The notes below the pieces were generated by a model that did not search any database, was not told the DNA's origin, and saw nothing but the letters and a program-made list of their open reading frames with translations. Made by a program: the position numbers and the translations under genes. A DNA stretch of 64,000 bases, taken from NCBI GenBank assembly GCA_034509925.1, contig CM067537.1, positions 9,027,501 through 9,091,500 of the forward strand, read 5' to 3'. Shown here one piece after another: positions 13,999 through 28,400 of the stretch (position 1 is the first letter of the stretch; the number at the start of each line of letters is the position of its first letter). The stretch is from Hirudinaria manillensis (taxonomy: Eukaryota > Annelida > Clitellata > Hirudinida > Hirudinidae).

Positions 13999-15386
13999 AT
14001 GGCCACCCTAGTTTTAGACTCGGACAAGAGCCACGTTTACTACAAGAGGTACTCCTGGCACTGGAAAGGAGTTGGAATCTGTTGGGGTCTGTTGACGATC
14101 TGCTTCCTCATCATGAACATCATCTGCTTCTACGAGCCTCAGTGGATCGGAGATTCGGAGCTGAGTCCGGGCATGGGATGGATGGGTCTCTACGAATACT
14201 GCGAGCTTTTCAACTCACAGATGAACGTCATTTGCAAGGGACAGTTCCAGGTCTGGCAGTGTTTCCTTCTATTTTTTAAAATTCTTTTTTATTTCAATTT
14301 AGAAATTATTTTATAATTTAAAAAGAAAAGATGAAATTATTTTTCCCGACACTCCAGGACTTCAGCACCATCCTGTCGGCAGCCTTTGCAGCCTCAACGT
14401 TCTTCATCGGAGTTTCAATCCTTCTCATCTTCTGCTGCATCTTCTGCTTCATCTTTTTCTTCTTCAAATCCATCTACAAATACGCCTACATCATCTGCGG
14501 TTGCTTCCAGGCCATGTCGAGTAAGTTTACGAGTTTTCAGAACTTCTTTCAATTGCATTCCTCCCTTCTGAGCAGCTAAATTAATCCAGAGCACCATGAA
14601 AATTTAATGAAAATGCAACTTTATCAAGTGATAAACATTTATAAATTATACAGAACCTGCATTGCATATTATTAGTATAAGATACAGTCACTGGTGATTT
14701 ATAATCAACAGATACTACATGTCTCTAGGGACCAATGACATTATAAACTATGCACCTATTAATCGGTAACAATGTCATCATTTCAAAGCATTTCTTCATT
14801 TTATTTCAAACTCATCCACTCACTTGCTCCTTCAAGTCTTCATTCCATCTATCAAAAACAACAATAACAACAACAACAACAACAATAATAACTACAACAA
14901 CAAACATCACCAGCTCTCTTCATGTTCCTGGGTTGCGTGATTTACCCGCACGGCTGGGAAAACTCGCAGGTGAGGAGAATCTGCGGCCCGAACAGCGGTC
15001 GCTACCACCTCGGGGACTGTACCTTCAGATGGGCCTACATGCTGGCCATCGTGGCCATGTTCTGCATATTCATGATCACCGTTTTGGCCTTCGTTCTGGC
15101 ATCGAGAACGACCGCCAGGATGAGAAACTACGAGGCAAAATGTGAGTAGAAAGTCGAGCAAACTCGACGCCGACGATGACGTTGCAGTAAAGTTCGACAC
15201 GACATGACATCAGTGACCGACTCATTAACCTCGGATGATGATGATGGAATTGTTTGTTTATCACTTGATAAGCTAATTGATTTCCCTCTCCGACTACTTT
15301 CAGCAATCGCTGCTTCCAAACCAGCTTCCCTGACGGGTGCCTCGTTTTACAATCCCAACATGAAAGGTAACGGATCCCAATGGTAG
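13999..15386 (+). CDS. LHFPL tetraspan subfamily protein (LHFPL3/4/5-like), 4 exons
   Basis: Exons 13999-14250, 14358-14520, 14914-15141 and 15304-15386 join in phase and give about 241 aa. The protein has four hydrophobic segments, starting at GVGICWGLLTICFLIMNIIC, FFIGVSILLIFCCIFCF, the segment around LFMFLGCVIYP and AYMLAIVAMFCIFMITVLAF. Between TM1 and TM2 lies the family signature of the claudin-like superfamily (EPQWIGD, then GLYEYC and ICKG). The loop before TM4, with YPHGWENSQVRRICG, YHLGDCTFRWA and the Ala-rich end, matches LHFPL3/4/5 rather than LHFPL2/6. Vertebrate LHFPL5 belongs to the hair-cell mechanotransduction complex and LHFPL4 binds GABA-A receptors; which role applies here cannot be told. 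The short C-terminal tail ends NGSQW. Confidence 0.93.
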
Positions 15387-16407
15387 GCAAAGACCAAAGA
15401 CCATGACAATGCAAATCCATTTCGTTAGAGTTTACAATCAATGTTTTGCTTAAACGTTTAGTATTCAGAGATGTCCATATCAACATTAAATTGTTTTAAA
15501 CCTTAACTTTTCCAAGCCAATGCAAACTAATATAGAATTTATTTTTCTATTTAACCGAGTTTATGTTAATGTGAGTTTCTGTTAAGACAATGTTTCGCAT
15601 CAATACCTTTGTTAAGACAATGTTTTGCATACCTCTCAGTGGCATTGAGAACCACATTACCAAAGCCTTAATCTAGCAACAACCCGAGACCCAACCCATG
15701 ATCTCCAATTTCATAAGAAACTTTGCTTCATTAACTTCTGTACTTATCGTACTTGCTCCTTTGCACTTATTGCCTGACCAACTTAAATTGCTCAGAAAAA
15801 TGAACGAAAAAAAAAAGGATTTTCCAAAAACAAAAAGAATCTTATCATGGCATTTGAAACAAATGAAATCATTAACAGGAAGTAAAAGATGAATGGAGGA
15901 TTCAAAAAAGAAAGAAAGAAAAATAACTTTTTATCCTCGAACACGAAAATCATCGAATAATCTGACGTTGGCCGCAAAAAATAGGCAAAAATAACGAAAA
16001 GACACGACTGCAAACAAAATTTTAAAAAATTCATTCGAATTAAAAATGAAATTAAAAATGAATTTCCTCCTGAAAAATGAATTTCCTTTATACACGTAAA
16101 TCTGCGTGGAAAAGACGTGGAAACCCCCCAAAAAGTTGCACGTTCGAGAGTTCTTGACTCGACACCCGTCGAGCGTCTAAGAGAATAATAAATTAATTAT
16201 TAATTAAATTAAGCGAAAGGAATTAAGCGACGGTGCTCGTTAACCGTCGAAGGAATTGCTAAAAGAGGCGGCAGAGGGTCTCGACCTCTGACTCCGCCCC
16301 CCTGTCGATCGATTGGACGACAGGAAATCTAATGCAGAAGAAGCGTAGCTGACGAAGATCGGTAATCACGAGGCGGGACTCGGGGAAATGGTCGGATCGT
16401 TCCGTGC
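15387..16407. other. Convergent intergenic region between LHFPL and WASL
   Basis: This should contain the 3' UTRs of two convergent genes. It includes two near-identical copies of GTTAAGACAATGTTT(C/T)GCAT (about 15582-15601 and 15612-15631). I see no coding sequence. Confidence 0.5.
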
Positions 16408-19400
16408 TCAGTCGTCCCATTCGTCCTCGTCGTCTTCATCGTCATCGTCGTCTGTTTGAAGAATTAAATTACAAATTTATGAAACAAATCACAAAAAATG
16501 TTGTAAAATGTGTTAAAAAATAAAGCCTTTAAAACTTGTGAAACCCCAAACAGTTCCTCAAAAACTACTCGATTGAACGAAACCCATGATTGTGCCAAGA
16601 GAAGTTAGAATTCAGTACAATGACAACGACTCCTAGCTTGTTGTTCAGGAATTATAAAATGATTAGAAATTCTGCTGCCCACCTGCTTTGAGGGCAGCTT
16701 CCCTTATGGCCATTGCTCTCCTCAGGGCTCCTGCGATGCCCTCCTCCAATTCGGGCTCGGGTCGGGACTGGTTCTCGTTCTGGGAGACCTGGCAGTGGCA
16801 GAATTTTAAAGCGATTAGAATGACTATCGGATGATGACAGGGAGTTGGTTCGTTACGAAGCAAAACTCACGGCTTTGAGCTGCACTCCGCCCCTGATCTT
16901 GGCCATCAGCATGCTCCTGTCGTCAGCCGGTTCGGGGCTCTCGCTGCCCGAGGACTCGACCCGGTTGAGGTTGAAGTCCCCCTTCTGGATGTCGCTCAGG
17001 AACGACGGCTTGCCAGATGCCGGCAGCGACGGGGGTGGCGGCATCAGGCCGACTGGCGGCGGGGGCGGAGGAGGAGGCGGGGCATTGTTCGGGGGGGCGT
17101 GGTTTGCGTGTGGTACCGTCGGGGGAGGAGCCGGAGGTCCTCTGTTCGGCGGCGGGGGCGGGGCTATGGTGGGAGGAGCTTGGGAGGGGCCATCGCGTGC
17201 ATACCTGGACGGGGGAGGAGGCGGAGGAGGTGCAGCCGGCCCCCTGGCAGGCGGAGGAGGAGGAGGCGGGGCCGAAGACTTGGTACCTGAAAATCGTGGT
17301 GAGTGATGATTATAGTCATAGTGGTGGCCTGGTCTTGACAATTAGGACTAGAGAATGTAGAAGCGCAATAGTGGTTAACCAATATTATGTTATTACCTAA
17401 ACTTACAAATATTTGCTTAGCAGAAATACCACGACTAAAATAATACGCCACTGGTACACAACAGTGGAACTAATGGCAGCAAAACAGATATAATTGCTCA
17501 TCCGTTGGTCTCTGTAATTGCCAAGCAAAACATCCACACTTCCTTAAACATGTGCTGCAAATATCATTATTTGTACAGCAGAGAATTCACCAATCATGCT
17601 CTCAGAGTTTACAAGTAGCATCTCTCCCACGATCAGAGGCCATTATTCTTTTATCTCAGTTTTGATGAACAAGCGAAAGTATTTTTACTTTTCTTTTCGA
17701 GCACTCTTTTCCTCGAAGATAAACATAAATAAAGAAATAAAAGAAAACATCCGAAACAAGCACGGACGCGACTCACTTGCGTAGGGAGTGGGAGGCACGG
17801 CCGGGGCGTACGGCTGCGAGATCGGAAGAGGGGGTGCCGGCTTCCCGCGGCCCTGCCTCTTCACGGCCTCCACTCCGCCGTGCTCCTCGATGAAGTTGTA
17901 GATGAACTGGGCCGTGTTGGCATCCTTTAGGTGACGCTCGTCCAATCCGGCTGCGTCGAAGAGTTCCTTCAGCTCCGGTTCCAGGTTGTTCATCTGGGAA
18001 CATGTTAAGTAGATTTATTTAGGGTTAAAAACAGATAATAATAATAATTAGTATGTAAATAGACGGGGGAAATCCCGAGTAAAAATCTCACGTCGAAGCC
18101 TTTCTCGGGATCCCAGCCGACATGGTTGACGTGCCTGTCGTCAGAAACGAGAATAGAGTCATGTGTTTGCATGGCATATACAGAGTACATAAACATACAC
18201 ATGCACGCACGCACACACACACACACACACATAACACGAGGAGGATATCTTATGGCATCCCACGTTATAAATTCTGCCATCAAAGATCCGAGACAAAACC
18301 AAGACCAAGGACGTCCACAGAAGACGAACTGCAGTTCGGGAGATTAAAATCCGACAAAAGTCAACAAAAGTCGCTCACACAAAGTTGCTCGGTGCTCCGA
18401 TGTCCTTCTTGTCGATTTTGGCCTTTTTCTTGTCCTTTTTCTTCTTGTTTGACTTGTCCAAGGTGCTGCTCACGGACATGGACACCGCCGGAGGCTGGTC
18501 TTAAAGAGGAGGAGGAGGAGGAGAAATTAGTAGTAGTAACTGAGCATCTCATTTTAATAAATTAACATAATGAAGGCTAATTTTAATAATTCAAAGAACC
18601 GGCAAAAGTATGCAAGAAATGAAAAAAAAAAGTTCCGCTTATGCAATGTTATGTAATCATCATTACAATCATCATCATCATGACGTCCATCATCATAACC
18701 TCCATCATCATCATCATCATAATCGGTGATGCTTACAAGCTCACTGCTGACATAACCAGCAGAGCCATCAAAGCAACCTGGGAAATCTAATGCAGCCTCT
18801 CTCTTCGTAATTGGTCTTCAAATTAGAAAGAAGAAACTCACTGAGATTGAAAGCCTTGCTGGGTGCAGGTGTTGTGAGACTCGAGGAGATGTAACCACCG
18901 GTGCTGATCACAGACGTCTGCCTCTCTGTGGAGGGTATGGTTTCATTCATTTGATCTTCACAAACCAGACCATTATTATTATTATTATTATTACAATTAT
19001 TATTATTATTACTATTATTGCGGGACTGTTAATAATTAGCTAAATTAACTTTTAGTTAATGGACTTGTTAGATTCCATTCTGGCGAGTACCAAGTCCGTA
19101 TTCGAGAAATTAATGCTTCGTCATCTCAATAACTCGACACTCGAAAAATCCAACCATCGAGTGATGATTCATGAAAAGAATCAAGAGGTAGCTATTAAAT
19201 GTATTGATTTGCTGATACAGCTAAAAATAATTTACAGTAAATAATAAACAAGTAATAAATTAAAAATAAACGAATAACGAATCGACTCTCCCCCGATAAC
19301 GTACCCGCCTTTTTCCTCTCCCGTCGACTGATGTTTTCCTTGACGGCTGCCGAGAACCTCGTGGCTTCGTCCTCATCGCAAAAGTTCAGGGCCGCCGGGC

Positions 19401-21705
19401 AATCCTGATCGGTCATCGTCGTCATCATCATCACCGTCGACACTCGACGACGCTAACGTCGATTGCCGCACGACAACAGTACGGGTGCGATCGTCATCAT
19501 AATCATCGTCGAACGCGTCCAAGTCCTCTAAGAAAACTCACGTCGGTGTCGAAAGTGTGGAAGAAGGACTTGAGTGTCTTGTATTCAAACTGGTTATACA
19601 ACTCCTGCTCCCAAGCCATGCACCTCTGCTGCAATCAGATGATAATTATTTAATTCACTCAAAGAGGTCTCAAAGTGGAATCAAAGACCGCCTCCAATTT
19701 TTTTGTTTGTAGACTGGCATAATACTAACACAAATACTAACTACTGGTGACTTTATTATTTGAGTACTACGACTAACTATGGCTAACGAATACTTTATTA
19801 TTCTACTTTATTATTTATTATTCAAAGTACTCTTAAATCGGGAATCAGGAGTCCATCAAAAAGCTTTCATCAATCACGAGTACCTCTTCGATCGAGACAC
19901 TCGACAAATCGAAACAGCATCTAACGCAGAAGTGCACGTTTCAAAGCTCCCACTCTCACTCCCCCACAAACCACTCTCCCCATGGACTTCCCCCGAAGTC
20001 GCGCTCCACCGACCTCTATGTCAAAGACCCTGATGAAGTAGGACCTCTTGCCGTTGTCTTTGATGAAGGTGGCCACGCCGCAGTACCTCTTGTTCCACCT
20101 GTTGTACGTTGGGGGGTCGGCAAAGAGCACCTGGACGATGGCCGAAGCCAACACCTGTAGGGTCGAAGGTCAAGGATGACTCGAATGACTGCCATGTTAA
20201 ATTCTAATCACATTTACACTCACTACTTGTGAACATATTTAACTAACTAGCTTTAAATATTTAAATATTATATTATATTTAAATTTTATAATTTATTTTA
20301 AATATTATATTACATATAAATAATGATTGGCTCAACACTAGAGATGTCCTTATATCAACCAAATATCAGAGTGTCGGAATTTGGAACGTAGTGGCTGTGG
20401 CAGTTTTATTAAGTTTATTAGGACTGAAACCATGGACATGAAACAATGGACATGTATGCAATTATATGCAATTGAAGTAAAAACTCCACAGAAATAATTG
20501 AATGAGTCATTGGTGAGCCAAGACAAAATCCGAGTCTATTTAACGATTTAAGACGGTTTTTGTGTATGTAACATTTTTTTAAAAAAGTGTATTAAGACAT
20601 TTCCAAAATTATTATGATGTTATTTTGGCAGTTCAGAGTTTTAATCTTTGCATCATCATCATCAAAACCTTACGGGCACATTTTTTATTTTCAGACATTA
20701 GTAAATTCTCTGAGGATGTTGCAATGCATTTTTATGATGAAATTAAAAGCAATTTTATTACCAAATTGCCGAATAAAGTGATTCGATGAGTCGACCTTCA
20801 CTCATCGAATCTTCATAACGACTTAAACGTTTACGACTAAACATCATCATCATCACCGATGTTCAGAAAAACCTTGCTTATTTATAGCACTAGTTCTGTA
20901 TACATATTTTATTTTCAAAGGAGTTTCTCAGTAAAGGATATAAATAAATTAATCAAGATTTATTACTTCTCCACAATCGGACACAATTATCTCGAAAATT
21001 ATCCTTGGACAGAGTGGCACAACAGAGAATGAGTGGCACATAATTGGTGTCCTAGAACGATTAATCACACCAATCTCTCTTTTTAAAAAAGGGGAAAAGA
21101 TATTCTGCTCAAAGTTTTGAGTGGTTGATCCAATTTGTAGAGTATTTGAATGTCTGCCACGACATAGTTAAATTCCAATGCAATGTTAGTAATAGAAAGA
21201 CATGATGTGTAGGTTTGGACAAATGGATTGATTGATTGATTGATTGATTATGGTGGATATTTCTGTTAATCTTAATTTCATAATATGTATTAATTAAGTA
21301 TAAATAATAATATTAACAATAATAACAACGTTAATAATAATAATAATAATGTCTACAATTAACATTTTACAGCTTGATTATTAAAGGGCTTGGACTAAAT
21401 CCATATCAATCACAATCAAAAGTAAGTACATCCCATTAAAATATCAATGTATTCACAAAATATTGTGAGAAAAACACAAGCAATTAGCTTTAATTCAACC
21501 CCTTTTCAATTGGACGAGCGTAGACACACTCCATATCAAAAGATGGATAAACAAAAAGTATACAACGTTATGCAACAAAAACATAACATTCACAACTTAC
21601 CACACATCGCTGTCCTGTCATTTGGAAAAGTAGATCATTCTCGTTGTCTTCCAACAACTTCGAAGGTATATTCGACTGTCGCTGTTTTCGCATTTGACTA
21701 GACAT
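16408..21705 (-). CDS. WASL: WASL / N-WASP, actin nucleation-promoting factor (11 exons)
   Basis: It activates the Arp2/3 complex downstream of CDC42 and PIP2. Exons (5'->3'): 21705-21601, 20154-20014, 19628-19542, 19405-19305, 18921-18842, 18499-18379, 18134-18092, 17993-17777, 17286-16871, 16788-16683, 16451-16408. Phases agree and the product is about 486 aa (human N-WASP is 505). Domains in order: WH1/EVH1 (about residues 20-145, including RSYFIRVFDIE, WEQELYNQFEY, FFHTFDTD and CPAALNFCDEDEA); Lys-rich basic region; CRIB/GBD starting IGAPSNFVHVNHVGWD and continuing through EPELKELFDAAG and FIEEHGGVEAVK; proline-rich region (16.9-17.3 kb); two WH2 motifs (FLSDIQKGDFNLNRV and LMAKIRGGVQLKAV); central helix GIAGALRRAMAIREAA; acidic tail ending DEDEWDD with the conserved Trp. 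The acceptor of the fifth exon was chosen by phase among three adjacent AGs. There is a 1.4-kb first intron. Confidence 0.97.
18198..18232. repeat. (CA)n dinucleotide microsatellite in a WASL intron
   Basis: An alternating CA tract with a few CG interruptions, in the intron between WASL exons 18499-18379 and 18134-18092. Confidence 0.9.
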
Positions 21706-22462
21706 GATTACATTTGTCGTTCCAGCTCAAATGAAAAAAATGAATTTTGATTTATTGTTAGTAGTTCTGTTGCCCTAAACTTTCAAATGAATGCGGAAGC
21801 CGTACTGCGACCAACGGCGCAGAGTAATCGGCCAAGCTGAAAATACGAAGAATACTTCCTAAACGGTGCTCATAATCGAACGCGAAGGATCAATTTGAAC
21901 TTATGGCAGGTTTTATATTTAAAAATACCTTTTTTCTGATGAAAAGGTGTGGGCAAAAATCCTCCGATTGAATACACGAACTCCTTAGATCTCACCTTTA
22001 CCCCAAAAAAATAAAAAATGAAATAATATTGACAAATTACGAAGATGCGTTTCTTAGTAAACATGCAATATAATAGCTAATAACCTTAAATTATTTTACT
22101 AAAAAATTTACTTAACTTTAAAAACAAAGTTAATCAAATAAAAATAGAATAGATTTTGCTTTTATCGACAGAGGTGGCTAAAGTTTCTTCAATTGTTTAA
22201 TCATCAATTTATGATCATCAATTATTGTAATTTATATCATGATTTAATCGCTGTCATTGTAAAGCCGCTTTTATCAGTCGGTTTCCATAGCAACATTTTC
22301 CATGCAAGGCACCCCTCCACTCGCCTTGGCGCGTCTGCTCCCTCTTAGTTTTGGAGTTTGTGTATGCCACAAAGTATACCCAGTGCTTAACTGCATGTAA
22401 CATTTGTTTAGATGTTTCGAGAGTGTTATTTTGGAATGTGAATTAACTCAGCGCCCGAATTT
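21706..22462. promoter_or_regulatory. Divergent region between WASL and CFAP44
   Basis: The start codons of these head-to-head genes are 757 bp apart. CCATAGCAAC, an X-box half-site-like string (RFX-type GTTGCTATGG on the minus strand), occurs at about 22285. That is the kind of site expected in front of a ciliary gene such as CFAP44. This is an observation of a motif only. Confidence 0.4.
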
Positions 22463-25400
22463 ATGGATTACTCCATCGAATGTGGGCCTCAGCAGTCAGA
22501 TTGGAAGTCGGCAGATGACGTCTTAATTTTATTGTTAGTGTCAAAACGGGAGTAAAACTGTAAAAATGTCTTTTTTTGTAGAAGTAATAATAATTACTGA
22601 GAGTATTACCATCAATATGTTTTTAAAGTTCATGAAGGACATGAATATGAAAAGAATCTAGTAATTGTTGTTTCAATCCAGGAACTCTTTTGGCTATGAA
22701 TGTCTCAGGAGGTCCAACATACACTGCTTAGAAAGAAATCTACTGGCATTCATAGCTGGTTGTTATGTGGAGATTATGAATGTTGAAACAGGAGAGATCA
22801 ATTTTATTCGCAGCACAAGTGGAGGAAGCATTGGATCCATTGCCGTGAGATTTCTTTATTCAATAATTTGCCACAAAGTAAGAGAGAATTGGGAAACTTA
22901 ATAACTCATTTGCTTGTTCATATTTTCACAATCACCATCATCATCATCATCATCTTGTTCATCCTAGTTTCATTGTAGGTGCATTCTTCCAGAAAGTTCT
23001 TAGCAGTAGCAGAAAAGGGCACCTTTCCAAGCATCATCATCTACAGCTACCCCTCTCTAATGGCATGCCATTGGCTCAGAGGAGGCACAGAGAAATCCTA
23101 CAGTCACGTAGCTTTCAAGTGTGTTTTAATCTCTTTGTAGGTAACTTTTAGTTGGGTCAGTTAACACTGAAACAACAATAACAATGTTGATGGATTGGCT
23201 AATCTATCAACATCACTTTATTATCATCTAAATATTTATTTTAAGACCCACATTTGCAATTTCTGATTAGCCAGTTAAATTTAATACAAACTCTGTCATC
23301 CTTCCTCCAGCAATGATGGAAATCTACTGGCTTCTGTAGGAGGTGACCCCGATTATACCCTGACCATTTGGGATTGGAATACGGAGTCGACGTTGCTGAG
23401 ATCAAAAGCCTATTCTCAAGAAGTCTTCAAAGTGACTTTCTCATCATTGCAAGAGGGTGTCATAGCAACAGCTGGCACTGGACACATAAAGTGAGAATGA
23501 TGGTGATGGTGGTGGTGATGATGATGGTGATGGTGGTGGTGATGGTAATGGTGATGGTATGTCTCTGATGACATGAATATGGTCATGTGTGAATTAACCA
23601 TTATTTTTCAAAAATTGGTTGGCACGGACCGGCCATGATGGAAATTACGAATGTTTCTAAGGTTCTGGAAAATGGCTGACACTTTCACAGGCCTAAAACT
23701 ACAGGGGAGAGTGGGTAAGTTTCAGAAGAAGGAAATTTCAGACATCGAGGGATGTGCAGAACTTCCAGGAGGAAAAGTGATCACTGGTAGGCTTTTGTTC
23801 CCCATTAAAATAGTACTTTTTGAACTTGATTTTGATAATTAATTTGCTCTTTTCTCTAATTGGTCACTCGTATAATCAACCAAATTGGATTGCCCAATGA
23901 ATGCTCAGGTTGTGAGTGGGGCAACCTGCTTCTATGGGAGGGTGCCCTGATAAAGGTGGAGCTATCCAGAAAGAATGGGAGACCTTGTCACGTCGGAGCT
24001 ATCCAACAAATCATCTTTCAGGGCGACAGAATTCTAACGTTGGGATTGGATGGCTACGTTCGCGTGAGTTTGTAATCGACCTTCCTCGTTCCGCATCGAA
24101 TCCATTCACGTCGGAAGGGCAGAATTTAAGTATGCTTTCATTTCCAGGCGTGGGATTTTGAAATCGTCGATGGTGCGGATGCAACCAACGAGGCAGACGT
24201 GGTCGAGATGGAACCTATCAATGAATTACTTATCGGGGAAGGAGTACAATTGAAATCAGCTGTCTTGGCACCCCCTCCGAATAATGAAGAGGAAAACATT
24301 AATATTTGGTATGCTCAAGTAAGAGAGATCTGCTATTAAAAGTGGTGACACAAAGTTACCAATCCTCAGAATCTTTTTTTGAACACTATTAGGATTCAGC
24401 TGGTGGTATTTGGAGGTTAGACTTGTCATTTTCTGAGCCACTGATACCTCCAGAGATGCTCTTTAACTGCCATTCCGGGCCAGTGGTGGCTTTGTGCACC
24501 TCTCCCTTGCCAGGGGACGAGACTGTAGCATCGATTGGTGTTGACTGTTGGTTGATAGTCGATTGGTCTCTTTGCATTAAATGCATTACTTCTTGTTGGC
24601 ATCCTTCTTGTTCGTTGGCTCTGCTTTTGTTTTTCACTAGGTTCAACATAATTTTTCTCACTAGGTTCAGTCAGGTTGTTCGATTATGATGTAGACCGAT
24701 TGGAGTGCATGTCAAGGTTCAATCGACCTGGAACGGCTTTGCTGTGGCTGCCCGAAGTGGTAGGAAGAATTTGCTGCTGACTTTTGTTACAGCATCCTTT
24801 ATAAATAAAATTTATTATTTTTATTATTAAACTTATCATTGCATTGGCCACAATTCCTTATCTGGAGCTTTGACCCTAACCATAACCCTATCATTTCTGG
24901 TTCTACAAATTGTTATTAGCTTTTTATTTAGATCGATAGATATATTATTTGTAATAACATCAATGCATATAGTTGTGATGCCTACAGGTGGACAAAAAAG
25001 GATCTTTGATGGTAGCTGGCTTTGAAGATGGAGTTATAAGACTGCTGGCCATAAGACCAAATGAGTCCAAACATGGGAGTGGCTTAATTCGAACCAGCCA
25101 ATCGGATCCCTTGAAATCCCCATCTGCATCTCCTTATTTGGCCAAATTTCTGGATGCCAAAGTGAAACTGATGCTCGTTCAGGTGGAAAAACCTCACAAG
25201 AGTCGAGTCGTTTCCATCGACGTTGATTCTCTTGGCACGATCCTCGCCACTGGGGTGAGGTCTTTGGCTGCAATTTAAAAGAATATCGAAATAATAAAAA
25301 AATTTTATCCTCTTAATTTCTTTTTCTCTGAAACTAATATCCAAAATGGAAGTATTATTTTTTAAAATAAACCAACATAAATGTTATTATCAATTGTTGC

Positions 25401-28400
25401 ATGCCAATAAAGAAGCATACCTATCTGTAGTCTAAGGATGGCACAGTATTCTTCTTTGCCCTGAAAGTCGACATGGATCGGGAGAAGACAGCTCCACTTC
25501 AACCGATAGGATTTCTCAGGACGCCCTCTCCAGTGACCTTCCTTAAATGGTCTCCAGGAACACATGTGAGCCATTTATGAATAATTAAAATTATTTATAA
25601 ATTATTATATATTATTATGATATTATTATATGTTATATATGTATTATTACATTTTTCTAAAAACATTTGGTTCTCAAGTTGGGAAAGCATTTAACAAGAT
25701 AATGTGCTTTTAAAGATTGTTCCTTTGACTAGACAAACCTCATCACAAATCATAGTTTTTTTTTCCATATTTTCAGAATCAGTGCACTCTGTTGGTATGT
25801 TGCGAACAGGGTCAAGTCGTCCTGGTCCAACGACCCGACCAATCGCAGATGGACACCGTCAGCAGCTACCAATTGGAAACCTTGAAAATTCTACAACACA
25901 CTATAGCAGCCAATAGGTTTAAAGTTGAGGTGATGGAAGTAGCTTGAATATTTTAACATAATTGAAAACAAATGAAAATAATTCAAGCTAGCTTCTAACA
26001 GTTCTTACCATTATTGGATGTAACTCTCTATTTTTGATCTTCTGAGGAAAGTAGGCATTCAAAATAGGTATTCATATACTTCATGATGTGGATGACTTAC
26101 CTTTGTTCTCCAAACTTAGAGAATGGAAAACCCCAAAGCCACGACCTCGCGCAAGGAGAGCATCTTTAAAAGCGACGGATCGAGACGGCAAGGGGACGAC
26201 GGGGACTTCCGCAATGCGTCGGGGAAATGTCAGCCAAAGAGACCGAAGAGCAAACCCCAGACCAGGCTGCCAGACGTTCTGTGCGGGTTGCACTCGGCCT
26301 TCGAAGGGAGGTGTTGGATAACAATGGTCGGTTGGATTTTATAAATTATGGTTTTAAATCTCTTAAATGTATTTATAACAAAAAGAAGAGACCAATTAAA
26401 ATTAAAATTTTATGTTATTAAATTAATAAATTTGATTTCATTCTCATGTTTAAACGAATCAAGTTCTCGAATCTTCTTTGCTTCGCTCAGTATGATGCCG
26501 GCTGGCATTTCTCTAATTGGCTGAATTTCCTTGCAGCGTATTTTCATTTGTTTTCAAGGATGGTGAAGACTCAGGCCAACTGTTTGAGATAAACTTCAAT
26601 GAGGAAGATGTTGAAAAGTCTGCAGTTGAAATATCTCAAGACAATAAATGCAGACCAATCCACCCGTCGCTACCGGCTGATGAAGCGCCCTGCTCGATCA
26701 AATGCTTTATTTTCGAGCAAGTGTCATTTCTATATTCACTTCAGCAACATTTGCTTGGCTGACGTAGTTTTGCTTGGCTTTTTAAATGTAATTATGAAGT
26801 AGAGATTATAATTTAAAACATTACAATCTTGTTAGAAATTAACATAACTTATTAATTCATTCGACTTTTAAATTTTCTTTCCTCAAACTCCGCCCCGTCA
26901 GCGAGAGAAACCGATGTTTCGTTTGCGGACGCTCGGACGGATCCGTGGTCGTCCTGCCGATGACGGCAGATCGGGATCCTCGTCGCCTGAGCATCCACGA
27001 CGACGGTCGCGGTCAAATAAACGGCGTCGCGATCAGTCGCTGCGGAAGGTACCTGTTCACCGCCGGAATGGACGGAAACTTCTTCAAGTTGGAATACGAT
27101 CCGGACGGAAGAAAGGATCGAAGGGAAAAGCCAAAAGGAGAAGATAGAAAGAAGATGGATGAAGAAATAGGAGCTGAATTGGTGAGGTCAAAGATTGGAT
27201 GGATCAGTGGAGCTTTGAAAACGAAGGCTCCTTTGATCCAATTAACTGGCAATTAATGGCAATGTCTTTATTATTGACAATAAATGTTCTCAACAAAATA
27301 TTATATGAATATTTATTATATTATATGGATATAATATGAATATATATGAATTGTATATGAATATTATTATATATGAATTGTAAACATTTTTAGAATTTAT
27401 CCAAGGGTGATGACATCTCTGACCCAAAAGCTTTATGGTATTTTATTGGATTCTTCTGTTTTTACCTCTGAACATTGATATGGTAACATTGTTAGGCATT
27501 AGTTGGTGTTGTTGTTGTCGTCATTGTTGTTATCGTTGTCATTGTTGTTGTTTGTCGCTGTTGAATAGGTTTTCTTACTTCTCAGCATCGAGGACGCAAA
27601 GAAGAAATCCGAATACGATTCCTGGATGAGGGAAGTCGAGATGAAGAGAGCAAAACGAAGGAAGGCGATCGAAGAGATGCGGAAGGAATTTGCCGAACTG
27701 AAACGACTGAACGAAGAGTTGCCGGAGAGACTGAGACTCTACCCCTCGGTGAGGCTGCCATTTTGTCGGTCCCTTCTTTTATTCCTCGATCGATCGTTCC
27801 CATTGACGTACGTTCGATGGTCCCAAGGAATTCGAAATGGATCCGGCCATAGGCGAAGACCTGGCCAAACAGCGACAATGCAGGTTGGTCAAAGTCCAGT
27901 CCGAGCTGAGTTGGGCCAGCATCAAGTGTCAGAACGAACTCGAATTGGTTTATGACAGGTAAATCAAATTGATGACATTTATTGATTGAAATGTTACAAT
28001 GGTCAATCATTGCATTATCATCAATCATCATAACATTGCCAGTACTATCGTCAATCATTGCATCTTTATCAGTACCGCTGTCAATCACCACTTTAAAATG
28101 ACAGGTACCTAAAACCAATGGAGTGTGACCTCATAAAACTGAAGGATTTCAAAGGAAGGTACCACGTCTGCTCCTACAGGCTCGCCAAACTCTCGGACAA
28201 CTTCTCTGCAACCAAGGACCGGCTCGCCAAGGAGCAGTTCCTGGCGAAGCGTAACGGATTCGATGCCGCGACCGACACGGGTGAGCGGTGACCAACCGGT
28301 GGTGGTGGTGGAGGTGGTGACGATGATGGTGATTGTGATGGTGATGATGGTGACTTCCATGTAATGGTGTGGTCTTATAAAAACTAGTTTAAAATGTTCA

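Noticed and set aside
16845..17400. Gly-rich plus-strand frames of up to 153 codons
   Set aside because: Antisense of the WASL proline-rich exon; poly-Pro codons read as poly-Gly on the other strand.
26491..26558. Open sequence beginning TATGATGCCGGCTGG considered as part of a CFAP44 exon
   Set aside because: It breaks the frame with the next exon. Using the acceptor at 26557-26558 keeps phase and matches the family (WITM then DGEDSG).
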